A stretch of 64,000 bases of DNA from Chinchilla lanigera (lineage: Eukaryota; Chordata; Mammalia; Rodentia; Chinchillidae): positions 32,925,069 through 32,989,068 of the forward strand of contig NW_004955415.1 in assembly GCF_000276665.1 (NCBI RefSeq). Reading direction: 5' to 3'. The notes beneath the pieces were generated by a model, which was not told the DNA's origin, did no database searches, and saw nothing but the letters and a program-made list of their open reading frames with translations. Both the position numbers and the translations under genes were made by a program. Positions 33,516 through 43,934 of this stretch are shown here, piece by piece (position 1 is the stretch's first letter; each line of letters starts with the position of its first letter).

Positions 33516-33615
33516 CAATACTACTACTACTGCTGCTATTAATAATAATAATGTAGCCCAAGGGTTCGTGCATTCAAGTATAATCCCCTTTGCAAAGTAT
33601 TAAGAGGGTTGAAGT

Positions 33616-33870
33616 TAGCCACACTCAGTGGTACACACTTGTAGACTCAGATACTTGGGAGGGGCTGGGGATGTAGCTCAGTGGCACAGCGCCTGCCTGG
33701 CAAGCATGAGAACCTAAGTTCGATTCCCAGTTCAAAAAAAAAAAAACACAAAAAGTCAGATACTTGGGAGGCTGAGGTAGGACTCTATGAGCTCCAGGAG
33801 TTCAAGCCTAGCCTGGACAACACAGCAGGACTCTGGCTCCAAAAATTAAAAAAACAAACAATTTTAAAAG
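33616..33870 (+). mobile_element. B1 SINE split by an ID
   Basis: B1 pieces 33,616-33,660 and 33,756-33,870 are separated by an ID insertion. Confidence 0.78.
33661..33755 (+). mobile_element. ID SINE with target duplication
   Basis: ggcacagcgcctgcctggc subfamily. Direct repeat tcagatacttggga at 33,647-33,660 and 33,756-33,769. Confidence 0.92.
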
Positions 33871-33899
33871 TATAGATGAAAAGAACAGTTAATGCTTAC

Positions 33900-34082
33900 T
33901 TTTTTTTTTCTTCTTTTTAATTTTTTGACCAATTTCACCTGCTTATGTCTGGTAATCTGAACAACTAATTTGAAGACAACAATATGCAATATAACAACCA
34001 CTGTTGCATTCCTACCATCTTATTTAGTGAAATTCTGTATCATTTCTGGTTTTTAAAATTATTTTTATTCTGTTTAAAATTT
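33900..34082. other. A/T-rich unknown repeat
   Basis: 33,948-34,045 resembles 22,770-22,860 (gaacaactaatttgaagaca versus gagtaactactttgaagata), so probably two copies of an unnamed family. Confidence 0.35.
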
Positions 34083-34097
34083 AAAAAGGGTAGAAAA

Positions 34098-34208
34098 AAG
34101 GGGCTGGGGATTTAGCTCAGCAGCAAAGCGCCTGCCTGGCAAGCACAAGGTTGTGAATTCGGTTCCTGGTACCGGAGAAAAACCAAAAAAACAAAAACAA
34201 ACAAACAA
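34098..34208 (+). mobile_element. ID SINE, young subfamily
   Basis: Carries the ggtaccggagaaaaacc end and (AAAC)n tail. A 15 bp duplication aaaaagggtagaaaa is at 34,083-34,097 and 34,209-34,223. Confidence 0.93.
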
Positions 34209-34229
34209 AAAAAGGGTAGAAAATGAATC

Positions 34230-34545
34230 TGCTTGTGACTTTTAGAGGAGTGGCCTTCAGAAGGTGATTAGGATTAGATCAACTCATCACGCGTACCCTC
34301 CTGATTGAATCCTAGTGGCTTCCTAAGAAGAGGGCGTGGGACCTGAGGACACGCACACACAGCACCCGCGTCTGCCTGGACCCCTGTACCACGTGGGACT
34401 CTGCCCTGAGACTGCAGTGGCCAGCGGTGAGTCCCCAACTTTGGGCCTCCAGAAATGTGAGCTAAATGTCTTCTCTTATCCGGTTACCCAGCCTCCTGTA
34501 CTCGATTAAATTAATGAAAAATGAACAGTACAGGAGGTCTTGTGA
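34230..34545 (+). mobile_element. MLT1/MST-type LTR, decayed
   Basis: gaaggtgattaggattagat, ggcttcctaagaagagggcg, then a gggcctccagaaatgtgagc LTR-end motif. Confidence 0.5.
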
Positions 34546-34589
34546 GAAGAGAAGGCAAAGTCAGACATGCTGGTTTTATTTATTTATAT

Positions 34590-34698
34590 ATGCATTTATT
34601 TTGAGACAGTAGTCCGGGCTGGCCTCAAACTCACAGCAATCCTCCTGCCTCAGCCTCCCGAGTGCTGGAATGACAGGTGTGCACCTCCATGCCTGCAT
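34590..34698 (-). mobile_element. B1 SINE
   Basis: Antisense: ttttgagacagtagtccggg to tgcacctccatgcctgc. Confidence 0.78.
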
Positions 34699-34827
34699 GT
34701 GAGTTTTAAAATATGTCCACAAGTTTTCTGATACTTTTCCTTTCCAGGGATGGCCAGGCTGTAGAGGTCGAGGGGGAGTTTAGAAAGGTCAGTGTGGGGC
34801 AGGAGCCTCGTATGATTAGAAATAAGC

Positions 34828-35005
34828 ATCGGAGGCATGGTTACTCCCAGTTCGTAATCCCAGCTACTCGGGAGGCTGAGGCAGGAGAATTGCAAGTTTG
34901 AGGCCAGCCTAGACCATTGAGTAAGAGCCTGTTTCATCATAAAAAGGGCTGGAGGCACAGCTGAGTGGTAGATTGCTCCTGGGTTTGATCCCCAGTACCT
35001 AACTT
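34828..35005 (+). mobile_element. B1-dID SINE
   Basis: B1 half then aaaaagggctggaggcacag and dID end tttgatccccagtacct. Confidence 0.8.
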
Positions 35006-35179
35006 TTAAAAAGAGGTTTATTTTGTCTGCAGGTGGAAAAGTGCAAGCCCAGGACTGCCCTGACAAGGACCCCTGTGCGTTATCTCAAGGTGAGAGCACC
35101 AGCAGGTGCTGGAGGGCAGGCACAGACACCATCCCTGAGGAAAGAACCCTGTGACCTGATCACTTTATTTATTTGATGA

Positions 35180-35347
35180 AGGGTGCTGGGGATGGAACCC
35201 AGGGCCTTTGCACTGAGCTATATCCTCAGCCCTTTTCTATTTTGAGACACAGTCTCTCTAAGTTATGCAGGCTCAACTCAAACATGAAGTCCTCCTGCCT
35301 CAGCCTCCAGGAGTTCTGGGGTGACAGACCTGTGCCATCACATTTGA
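35180..35347 (-). mobile_element. B1-dID SINE
   Basis: Antisense dID (gggatggaacccagggcctt) and B1; interrupted at its left end by an ID. Confidence 0.82.
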
Positions 35348-35358
35348 CCCTGATCTCT

Positions 35359-35361
<3 letters not shown>

Positions 35362-35394
<33 letters not shown>

Positions 35395-35480
35395 GTTTTT
35401 CTCCGGTACCGGGAACCGAACTCACGACCTTACGCTTGCCAGGCAGGCGCTTTTGCCGCTGAGCTAAATCCCCAGCCCAT
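35362..35480 (-). mobile_element. ID SINE, young subfamily
   Basis: Long T-tail, then ctccggtaccgggaaccgaa. A 14 bp duplication ccctgatctcttct is at 35,348-35,361 and 35,481-35,494. Confidence 0.94.
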
Positions 35481-35496
35481 CCCTGATCTCTTCTTA

Positions 35497-35600
35497 AAGG
35501 CACTGCCTCTTACCACAGTTCCAGCTCCGATGACAATTACATTCCAGTACGAGTTCCCGAGGGGACAGACCACCTTCCAACCACAGCACTACAGGAGGCA
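35497..35600 (-). mobile_element. MaLR-like LTR fragment
   Basis: Antisense LTR-like: cgatgacaattacattccag, ccttccaaccacagca. Confidence 0.45.
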
Positions 35601-35800
35601 GAGTCTGGGGCGAGGGGGTTAGCTGGGGTGGGGACTCTGGAGAGACAGAGCATACAGTGGGTTCACTTGGGTCCCCCCCATCCTGACCCCCCGGGGATCT
35701 CTGAGTATGACTTGCACCTAGGTTCGCTCCAACGTGAGACAAGAGGGCCGGGCTTCCAGACCCCGACAAGAGCAGACCCTGGCATCTACAGAGCCTACAT

Positions 35801-36355
35801 GCTGTGGTTTGCAAACGGCTCACCCCACAACGTTGGTGAGGTGCAGTGAGCCCTTTAAGAGGAGGAGACCAGTGGGAGGTGCCCGGGCTATGGGGCGTGT
35901 CTTTGGAGGGGCGTGTCTTTGGAGGGGCATGTCTTCAGGAGGGAGCAAAGTGGCTGTCCTGGGACCCCATTTGTTCTCCTGAAAGCAGGTGCTGTGAACG
36001 CAAGCTGAGCCCTAGGTTGCTCTCTGGCTTCCTGCCCAGCTCCACGTTGCCTTCTCTCACGCACACCTGCTGTTGTGACAATTAGTCCTGATGATCACCT
36101 TTTCTAAAGATCACTCTGGCTGCGTCTGGGTGGACCACAGGGGATGATCTGGGGGACTTTGTCTGGTCCCTGGTCCCTTCCTCTGTTCCTTTCCTGCTCT
36201 GCTTTCGGACATCATGCGATGGGGAGCTCCTCCCCACCACACCCTCCACCATGACACTTCTGCCTTGGAGCCCTCTGCCAGGGACTGAACCCAACCTTCT
36301 CCTTCAGGTCGTGGGCGTTAGGGTTTTTTTTCCCAGCAACTGAAAGGTAACTGGT
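35801..36355 (+). mobile_element. MaLR-like LTR
   Basis: Starts TGCTGTGGTTTGCAAACG, contains gccctttaagaggaggagac and a tandem ggggcgtgtctttggag unit (35,891-35,925), ends near aactggtacaga. About 555 bp, longer than its relatives. Confidence 0.6.
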
Positions 36356-36800
36356 ACAGAATGCCACCCACCAAGGTTGCCCTCAGAGTGACACTGAGAC
36401 TGGTACTACCCCTCGATCCTCCGGAATGGCACGTTCAATAAATGTCTTTTTCCATAACACTACTTGTCTGCAGGTATCTTGTCACAGTAACAGAAAACGC
36501 ACTGACACACTAGCATCTGTAATAGCTAGCTTCCCAAGCTCAGGAATTTACCAGGGAGAATGGAGTTGCATCTGCCTTCATCCTGCTTGGACTGTTGCTA
36601 GTGGTCCCTGAAAGTAGCCACCCTGGTTGGTTTTGTATCTCAGGAATAATTTGCCACGCACACTACAGGTCTGAAGTTTTGAAGGACGTTCTGTCCCTGG
36701 TGGAGACAGGAACAAAGCCTGGGCTGTACTGGCCGGTTCTGTCTGGTCCCAGGGTGCCGCCTTCCCAACACATTCCGGAGTCATTCTTGAGAAGTGCGCA
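36356..36800 (+). other. Second LTR-end fragment and unassigned DNA
   Basis: 36,440-36,510 reads like an LTR end (cataacactacttgtctgca, then ttgtcacagtaacagaaaac). The remainder is not assignable. Confidence 0.35.
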
Positions 36801-36802
36801 TG

Positions 36803-37001
36803 CGCGGGGTGGAGGGTTGCACACCTGTCATCCCGGTGCTCTGGGAGGTTGCGGCAAGAAGATTGCAAGTTCAAGACCAGCCTGGGCAATGTGGCAAGAA
36901 CCTGTCACAAAAGATAAAAAGGGGCTGAGGATATAGCTCAGCCCTGGGATCAGTCCCCAGAACCCACCCCCAACACACACACACACACACACACACACAA
37001 C
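36803..37001 (+). mobile_element. B1-dID SINE with (AC)n tail
   Basis: B1 half, aaaaaggggctgaggatata, then an (AC)n microsatellite at 36,973-37,000 grown from the tail. Confidence 0.8.
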
Positions 37002-37002
37002 C

Positions 37003-38035
37003 TTGAGAAAGGAGAGAAAACTAGGTCCTTACAAGGTCTCCCAGAACTCTGTCGTGCAGGACGGGGGCCCTAACCCGGTACTGTGGTGGCCATCACCCAC
37101 GGACAGCTGGGACTGGGCTTGGCCTTGTTCTCCATCTTATTTTTATTTAACAATACGCACCCCTTCCTCCTTGCCCCCAAGCCATTACACATGCAACGGT
37201 TCACAGCAACACGCAAATGGGTTCTGCTTCCCCGCCGCCAACTCCTGTCTCAAAGGAGCTCCCCCAGCTGACCTGGGCCCCGCGTCCCCGCCTCTGCCAG
37301 TCGCCCCCATTCATCTTAGCCTGGCGCCCCCAGCTCTCCGCCTGTGCCTGCAAATCCTTCCCGCTCTTAATTGATTCTTAATCTGCAGCCCAGGGCAGCG
37401 CAGCTGTGGAGCCAGGCGGAAATCGTTGCCGTCAGCGCCCGCCAGGGCGTGGGGGATCTGGGGAGCCTGCGCCCCCGTTTCTCACAGTCCTCAGCTGGCG
37501 CCTTACTCCGTTGTCCTCTCCGTTTTCCACCCTGCCGTGGTGCCCTCCTAGCTCCCGGGCTTTGTGGGGAGAGTTGTGGGGGAAGCAAGGCCTGGCGGGA
37601 CCACGCTCTCCGCCCCCAGGGGGCACAGGAGCAGCTACCGCTCCCATTTCAGGCTCCTTCCTCCCGCACCCCCACTCTCACTGGGGAGGACGACTGCCCA
37701 GGGCAATGTGGGACCACGGGGCAGAGAGGGCCCTGTGCCCCCCACGCCACCTTGCCCTCCCCTTCCCTGGGGGGGGGAACCACGTGCCGTGGACATCGCC
37801 CCTGTGGCAGCCCCACAGCCTCGGGCAGTGACCTTGGACAGGAGCGTAGAGGGTGGCCAAGGTGACCAGGTTCTCCCTGCTGCCTGCTGACCCTCTTGGT
37901 GCAGAGTCGGGGTGAGGTCGGGCAGGGTCCCCACAACTGGGAGTGGGATCAGGACGGGCAGGAACAGAGGGTGACGCAGGAGGGAGGCCGAGCTCAGGGT
38001 GGGTGGTGTGCAGGTCAAGGGGGCCCTTGCAGCAG
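37003..38035. promoter_or_regulatory. Single-copy block, possible regulatory DNA
   Basis: About 1 kb with no SINE. 37,120-37,210 and 37,355-37,400 (cttaattgattcttaatctg) are A/T-rich islands with homeodomain-like cores inside GC-rich DNA. No gene is assignable. Regulatory role is inference. Confidence 0.3.
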
Positions 38036-38037
38036 AA

Positions 38038-38300
38038 GACACATGCGCACACGTGCACGCACACACACACCCCTATCCGCCCGCACTCGCCCATCCGCAG
38101 GCTCACATGCAGGAAACCATGCTCATGCAACACACTCATGCACGCACACTCACACTCTGACACGCTCTGTACACACACACACACACACATTGCCCCACAA
38201 ACACATACATGCAAACACATGCTTATACCTGCTCTGACAGTTACCCACTCACACATTTGCACACTCATGTGTGGTTACACACACCCCAGCACACACTCTC
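38038..38300. repeat. Degenerate (CA)n region
   Basis: Interrupted CACACA/CTCACA/CATGCA repeats over about 260 bp. Confidence 0.92.
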
Positions 38301-38632
38301 GCTCTTCTTCACAAGCAGGCTGCAGACCCCATGGCCTCCCTGCCTTCATCCCCTCCCCCTGCCAAGGCCGCCCTAAGCTCTGTAAATATCACAGCACTGC
38401 ACACTTAGGCCGGGCAGGAGGGGGAGGTGGGCCCAGCCCTGCAGCTCCCCAAACCCTGCGCTGCCTCAGGACAGGGCTGAGTCAGGAGAGGACCACACCT
38501 CTGACCCCAGCCCCCAAGACTAGTACCCCACTGGCTCTGGGCCAGGCAGAGCATGGGAGCATCCCCGATGGAGGGGCAGGAGGGACCAGGGGACTGAGGG
38601 CCTTTTTTACATAGCTTGTTTGACATTCATGC
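38301..38632. other. Single-copy-like DNA
   Basis: Includes ctctgtaaatatcacagcac; no repeat or exon call. Confidence 0.3.
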
Positions 38633-38788
38633 TGCTTTTTTTTTTTTTTTTGAGACTGGGCTTCACTGAGCAGTTCAGGCTGGCCTTGAGCTCACTTTGT
38701 AGCCCAGGGTGGCCTTGAACTCGCAAGGATCCTCCTGCCTCAGCCTCCCAAGTGCTGCGATTACAGGTGTGCGCCATCACAACCAGCC
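38633..38788 (-). mobile_element. B1 SINE with 29-bp duplication
   Basis: Antisense with T13 tail and two ggccttgagct/ggccttgaact units. Confidence 0.9.
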
Positions 38789-38869
38789 GTTTTGCATATT
38801 AAATCCAGCGCCTACTGCGGGTGTTCTCCAGGAGCACCACAGTGACCAAGATAAAAAGCAATGCCCACC

Positions 38870-38948
38870 TAGAGGTGTATCTGTGGCAGAACACAAACCC
38901 AGCGTGCATGAGGCCCTAGGCTCCTCCACTGCACACGCCCCAAATTCC
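38870..38948 (+). mobile_element. ID SINE, highly diverged
   Basis: gtgtatctgtggcagaacac, then gcgtgcatgaggccctagg. Confidence 0.45.
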
Positions 38949-38952
38949 TAGC

Positions 38953-39232
38953 TGGAAATCATGGCACAGTCTGTCATCTACAGCACTCTGGGAGGCTGAG
39001 TCAGGAGGATCTCAAACTAGAGCCCAGCCCAGGAGATTTATCAGTTTAGTTTTTCTCCGGTACTGGGAACCGAACTCACGACCTTGCGCTTGCCAGGCAG
39101 GCGCTTTGCCGCTGAGCTAAATCCCCAGCCCGAGATTTATCAGTTTAACAAGACTCTGTCTCAAAATAAAATGTAAAAGGGCTGAAGATGTATCTCAATG
39201 TGAAGGCCTTGGTTCAATCCCTCATATTGCCA
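38953..39232 (+). mobile_element. B1-dID SINE split by an ID
   Basis: Pieces 38,953-39,048 and 39,132-39,232 (aaaataaaatgtaaaagggc and dID arm). Confidence 0.8.
39049..39131 (-). mobile_element. ID SINE, young subfamily
   Basis: A 16 bp duplication gagatttatcagttta is at 39,033-39,048 and 39,132-39,147. Confidence 0.94.
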
Positions 39233-39295
39233 AAAAAAATTTTTTTAAAAAAGTGTGCTTGTGGGAAGCTGTGGGAAGAGACAGACACTAAACAA

Positions 39296-39352
39296 GTGTG
39301 TGTGCGTAGGTGTGCACATTTGTGTGTGTGTGCGTGCGTGCGTGTGCATATG
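39296..39352. repeat. (TG)n/(GCGT)n microsatellite
   Basis: TGTGTGTG followed by TGCG units. Confidence 0.88.
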
Positions 39353-39379
39353 GCCTCAAATACATACAAAAGCAGGCAT

Positions 39380-39610
39380 GCAGCTCAGTGAGGCTGCGGC
39401 TTAGAGCAGAGCTGCCAGGCAGAGGGAACAGCAGGCGGTAAGGCTCAGAGGCAGGCATCCAGCTGCCCGCGGGGGAGCCGCTGTGGCCACAGCAGGGGAC
39501 CCAGGGACAGAGAGAGGACGACCAGGAGGCCAAAGGAGGGCAGGGCTGCCTGCAGGGGACCTAGGGGCCCCAGCGAGGAGGTGGGTTTAACTCTGTGTGA
39601 GCTGGGCCCG
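39380..39610. other. No recognised feature
   Basis: GC-rich, single-copy-like. Confidence 0.3.
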
Positions 39611-39624
39611 GGGACGTACGCATG

Positions 39625-39990
39625 AGTATCCTGGGGCTGCTGCACCCTGTCACCTCGGAGTGGTGGCTTAAAACAGAAATATCTTCTCACTGTTCTGGAG
39701 GTTGCACTTGGAAGCCAAGGCCCTGGAAGGCCACGTCCCCCCAGGGCTCTGGGAGAGGTACCCCCTTGTTCTCCTGGCCTCTGGGGCTGTGTCCTCACCG
39801 CGTCTCTCCCTTCCTTGTGTCACTGCGTCCAAGTCCTCTCCTTTCTCTTAGGAAGATGCCGCTCAGTGTACTTAGGTGTTGCCTTTCAAGGATTTCCTCT
39901 TGAGATCCCTAACTGAGCCATCTGCCAAGACTACTTGCAAAGAAGGTCGTATTCTCAAGCTCCCCAAGGATTCGATTATTTTTTTCCTCT
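39625..39990 (-). mobile_element. MLT1 LTR
   Basis: Antisense: gagtggtggcttaaaacaga, cactgttctggaggttgcac, ...agatccctaactgagccatc. About 365 bp. Confidence 0.68.
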
Positions 39991-40007
39991 CTTGCCTCTC
40001 CCTTCCT

Positions 40008-40362
40008 CCCATTTTTTGAGGCAGCATCTTACTAACTTGCCCAGGCTGGTCTCAAACTCCTGGTCTCAGGTAGGTATGGTAGTGCACAAGTGTTAGGCCA
40101 GCATTCTGGGAGGCTGAGGCAGGAGGAGCTCTAAGTTGCTAAGCCCAACTTAGCAACCTAGCAAAACACTATCTCAAAATTTAAAAAAAAAAAAATCAAA
40201 AACAGCTAGGAGTGTAGTTCAGTGTTGAGGGTCTGTTTCAATCCCCGGTACCATGTATACAAAGCCAAACAAGCAGATATAAAACCTAGGCTTAAGCCAT
40301 CTTCCTGCCTCAGCCTCAGGAGTGGCTAGAACAACAGGTGCATGACACTACCTGCAGCTTTT
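40008..40362 (-). mobile_element. B1 SINE split by a B1-dID
   Basis: Left part 40,012-40,067, right part 40,285-40,360 (cttcctgcctcagcctcagg). Confidence 0.65.
40068..40262 (+). mobile_element. B1-dID SINE
   Basis: B1 half, A13 linker, dID arm (gtgtagttcagtgttgaggg). Confidence 0.78.
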
Positions 40363-40364
40363 TA

Positions 40365-40720
40365 TGAACATGAATTTTGTGGGTGATGTGATTCATCCCA
40401 ATCCACTTGGTTTTCCATAGTGGGTCTCAGGTTGGTCACACCCTTGAGCATCTCCTTCTCTGGCATCTCCTTGCCTTCTGAACTTAACACGGCCCCATGC
40501 CTGGAGCCCCAGTTGCCCCAAGAACCCAGGCTCAGCCACCTCCATGAAGAGGGACCCAGCCCCCCATTCTTCTCTTCAGCCTGAGATGTTTGGGGGGATG
40601 GTGGGTGTCCCATCCGCAGCCCCTGAGGGGGGACACGGGCCACTTGCTGGGACAGAGCTAATTCCCTGTCCCCGCAGCCAGTGTGGCAGGCGAGGTCGGG
40701 AACCCACACGCCAGCACACG
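40365..40720. other. Single-copy-like DNA
   Basis: No repeat or gene call. Confidence 0.3.
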
Positions 40721-40724
40721 GATC

Positions 40725-40960
40725 CCTGTATAAATTTAATCCCGAGGCCAGACTTTGATTACAGCGCCGATACGTTGTGTACGACCTCGGGGACCTCATT
40801 ATTTTCCTAACTCAAATAAATACGGTGTTCAGAAAGTGGGGAGGGATCCAGGGCGGGCAGAGGAGAGGAGAGCACAGGAAACTTCATCTATAAAAGGAAC
40901 GCAGGCCTTAATGAGCTTTTAGGGCTCCACACCGCCCGCCCGGCTGATCTATAAACAGCA
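40725..40960. promoter_or_regulatory. Candidate conserved enhancer
   Basis: SINE-free A/T-enriched block. It contains an OTX/PITX-type TAATCC (atttaatcccgag), a TCF/LEF-like ctttgattaca, and later ggccttaatgagctttt plus tgatctataaacagc (FOX-like TAAACA). Dense, non-repetitive motif content suggests an enhancer; untested. Confidence 0.4.
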
Positions 40961-41079
40961 GCCGTGGCGGGGGCTGGATGGTGGAGTGGGCCAGGGTCGC
41001 AGCACAGAGAGGTAGAGGCAGAGCAGGGAGGGGGGCTGGGCCCAGTTCTGGCCATGCATCTGGGGGTCCGTGAGATTTG

Positions 41080-41208
41080 GGGGAGCAGGGCATGGTGGTG
41101 CACACCTGTAATCCCCGCACTAGGGAGGATGAGGCAGGAGGATCACCATGAGTTTGAGGCCAGCCTGGGTTACATACTGAGACGCTGTCTTTAAACAAAA
41201 AAACACGG
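41080..41208 (+). mobile_element. B1 SINE
   Basis: agggcatggtggtgcacacc to ctgagacgctgtctttaaac. Confidence 0.83.
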
Positions 41209-41209
41209 A

Positions 41210-41705
41210 AAAAGAGATTCAGGCTGGCCAGCCTCTGGGAGGGGGGCGGTGGTCTCGGCATTTGTGGGCCCAGGTTGGCATGAGGGCACGGTCTCCCAGC
41301 AGCCACCGTGTGGAGAGTAGCGATGACTGGCCCAGGCTCCCGGAAGGGCAGGGTAACCTCCGTGTCACCGCCACAGGGATCATTTGAACAGGAGCAAGAG
41401 GTTCCCTAAAGCAGGTGACAAAGGCAATTTCTGGTGACAAATGAATTAAATGGACAGAAACGAGCCCAAGGCTGAGAAATCCCTGCGTGGTAGAAATTCC
41501 AGAGAGCAGAAGAGACCCGGGCAGCCAGGCAAGGGCCTCAGGAAGGGCTGGGAACGTGGGTGAGGACAGACGGGGAGACAAAAATCGGGGCCCCAAAGCA
41601 TTCTGGGACTCAGAAGCACTGGGAGAGGAGGGAGAGGCACGAAGATTCAAGTGCGGGCTATGATATTGGAAGTGAGGGGCTTTTGACGTCCCTCCATCTG
41701 AAATA
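41210..41705. other. Single-copy-like DNA
   Basis: No repeat named; contains caaatgaattaaatggacag. Minus-strand open frames are Ser/Pro-rich and not recognisable. Confidence 0.3.
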
Positions 41706-41712
41706 GCAGCCC

Positions 41713-41870
41713 TCGACTGGGCACGGTGTCACACAACTGTCATTCCAGCACTCAGGAGGCTGAGGCAGGAGGATCACTACAAGTTTGAGACCAGCCTGGG
41801 CTACATAGTGAGTTCAAGGCCAGCCTAAACTACATAGCAAGAGCCTGTCTTGAAAAATAAAACAAACAAA
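41713..41870 (+). mobile_element. B1 SINE with 29-bp duplication
   Basis: ctgggcacggtgtcacacaa start; two ggccagcct/accagcct units. Confidence 0.88.
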
Positions 41871-41954
41871 GGACTAAAAAAGAAAACTGTGGACAGAGTG
41901 GAGAGAAATCAATACACAGGGTGCTGTGCCCCGAGGCGGCAGGAGCCCCACGCT

Positions 41955-42250
41955 TTTCCTCTCCTGTTTTAGCTGAGGCCGCCATAACAAAACACCACTG
42001 CCCCAGTGGCTGAAAGAGCAGAACCTCATTGCCCACAGTCCAGAGGCCAAAATCCCTGGTCAAGGTGCCAGCAAGCTAGACTCCAGTGAGGTCGCTGAAG
42101 GCCAGCAACGGCGGCCTCTCACGGTGGCCTCACACTGGAGAGAGACACAGAACACACTGGGCTTCCCTCTCTGAGGGCACCAGTCCCACCCTGGCAGTCC
42201 CACCCTCCCGGCTCAGGTGACCCTACTGCTGCCCTTGCCGTCACTTTCGA
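41955..42250 (-). mobile_element. MLT1-like LTR
   Basis: Antisense end motif ctgaggccgccataacaaaa, then agtggctgaaagagcagaac. Confidence 0.5.
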
Positions 42251-42402
42251 CTGTAAACCGATTGGACTAAGAGACTCCTGGAGAGGTGACTGGCCCATCC
42301 TGGCGCGGGTTTAGAGCAGAACCAGCCAGTGGGAGGTGGGGCCTGGTTGGAGCTTGTAGGTCATTGGGGACATGATCTTGGGGACTATGCAGTGATACCT
42401 CA

Positions 42403-42766
42403 TGTCTTGGTTACTTTTTTCTCGCTGTTGGGACAAAATATCTGACGCCCAAAATTAAGGAAGGAAAGGTTTATTTCTGCTTACAGTTTGTGGAAGTTTC
42501 AGTCCGTACTTGGCAGATTATAAGGCAGAGTGGCACGTGGCAGAGAGCTACAGCTCAGGACGGCAGAACCCAGCAAAAGCAGCAAGCACACACCAGGGCG
42601 GAATGGGGGAGGAATGGCCTCAAGCACTCTTTTCCTCTCCCTTACATATGCAAACTATCCACCCCAGGGCGGGTGTAGCTCTCACACCCACAATCATTCA
42701 ACTCTAATAGCCTGCCCCATGGTCGCATGAGGCTTTGGAGGGGACACACAGACATAAACCATAACA
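42403..42766 (-). mobile_element. MaLR-like solo LTR with 5-bp duplication
   Basis: TGTCTTGGTTAC ... ACCATAACA, 364 bp, flanked by CCTCA at 42,398-42,402 and 42,767-42,771. The duplication cuts the Tigger left terminal repeat. Confidence 0.88.
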
Positions 42767-43244
42767 CCTCAGTTATAGAATTTGATTTGTTCAGACTTTG
42801 TGTTCAAACACCCAAAAGTTTGAGAACTGAACATATCTTTCCTATAATCAATAATGGGGGGAAAAAAAGAAATAACGGAAAGCCAAATAATTGGTTCTGA
42901 GGCCCAAAATTTACACTTATAAATTCATTTGTCCAGGACTTTAACACATTTCACAATAATTTCTTTCTTTGACTCTATCATGATTCCCACAGATTTCCTC
43001 TTAGCTTTACTGCTGACATCACTAACTTTCTTTGGCATCATGGTTGCAATATTTTACACAAATAAAGCACCAAAAAAAAAAAAAAAAAGACAGTGACAAA
43101 TGTTTTAATGCACTAACACAAGCACTACATGTTGTCTGAGTGAGAGTAGCGCTTACACTAAAGCAGCACCCCTTTGTTTCACAGCTCATGACTCACAGAC
43201 CATAAGTGTTTTTTCAAGTTAGATTTTCAGTTCAACTATCAAGC

Positions 43245-43406
43245 CAAAGCCAGGCGTGGTGGTGCACGCCTGTAATCCCAGCACTCAGGAGGCTGAGGCA
43301 GGAGGATCTTTGTGAGTTCGAGACCAGCCTGGGCTACAAAGTGAGCTCAAGGCCAGCCTAAACTGCACAGCAAGACCCTGTCTCAAAAAGACAAAGAAAA
43401 AAAAAA
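43245..43406 (+). mobile_element. B1 SINE with 29-bp duplication
   Basis: Near-consensus B1, flanked by aactatcaagc at 43,234-43,244 and 43,407-43,417. Lies within the Tigger. Confidence 0.93.
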
Positions 43407-43764
43407 AACTATCAAGCAAAATTACAAACACCAAGCAGATTTTTTTCAAATTTTGCTATTCAGCTAGCACAAAGTTTGAGCTTGGAGCTGTTCCACAACT
43501 GAGATATCACTGTTTCTGGTCCCTGGCTCCCTCTTGTCTGCCTCTTTCCAGTCCATTCTGCTTCTCAGCCGCATGAGGCAAGCAGCTCTCCTCTGCGCAG
43601 GCCCATCTGCCATGCTGTTTCTGCACTGGAGTCGTCAGCCATGGACGGAGCCCTCTGAACCCACGAGCCCAAATCAACCTCTCCTTTACGTTGCGGGTGT
43701 CAGGTGTTTTGCCCCAGTGATGGGAGGCTGACGACGACATCTCCTGGAGGTCACACGTCGGAAC

Positions 43765-43835
43765 ACCATCCCTGGGAAGTTAGGGATTCCATATGAATTT
43801 AAGAGGGACACAATTCAGTCATTTGCATATTGGTA
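43765..43835 (-). mobile_element. MLT1/MST LTR end fragment
   Basis: ttagggattccatatgaatt followed by gggacacaattcagtc. Confidence 0.5.
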
Positions 43836-43934
43836 GGAAAATGAAGGGAGAGAAAGAGAGAGAAAGAGAGAGTCAGTTGAGCAGAGATACGGCCACTGGC
43901 AGAGATCCAGCCAGGCGCCCATGATGACAGGAAG

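Larger units (their letters stand above)
42390..43512. mobile_element. Tigger-like DNA transposon remnant
   Basis: Terminal inverted repeats: left CAGTGATA + CCTCAGTTATAG (after removing the inserted LTR) and right, as reverse complement, CAGTGATATCTCAGTTGTGG; 19 of the first 22 positions agree. About 580 bp of its own sequence, non-coding. Contains the LTR 42,403-42,766 and a B1 at 43,245-43,406. Confidence 0.75.
42295..43743 (+). mobile_element. MaLR-like sense LTR (outermost layer of a nest)
   Basis: 5' part 42,295-42,389 (agtgggaggtggggcctggt ... ggggactatg), 3' part 43,513-43,743 (tctggtccctggctccctct, ...ccatggacggagccctctga..., caggtgttttgccccagtga). The two join when the Tigger is removed. 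Confidence 0.68.

Noticed and set aside
37371..37865. 164-codon frame in the single-copy block
   Set aside because: Pro/Gly/Ser-rich translation with an overlapping frame of similar length; typical of GC-rich non-coding DNA.
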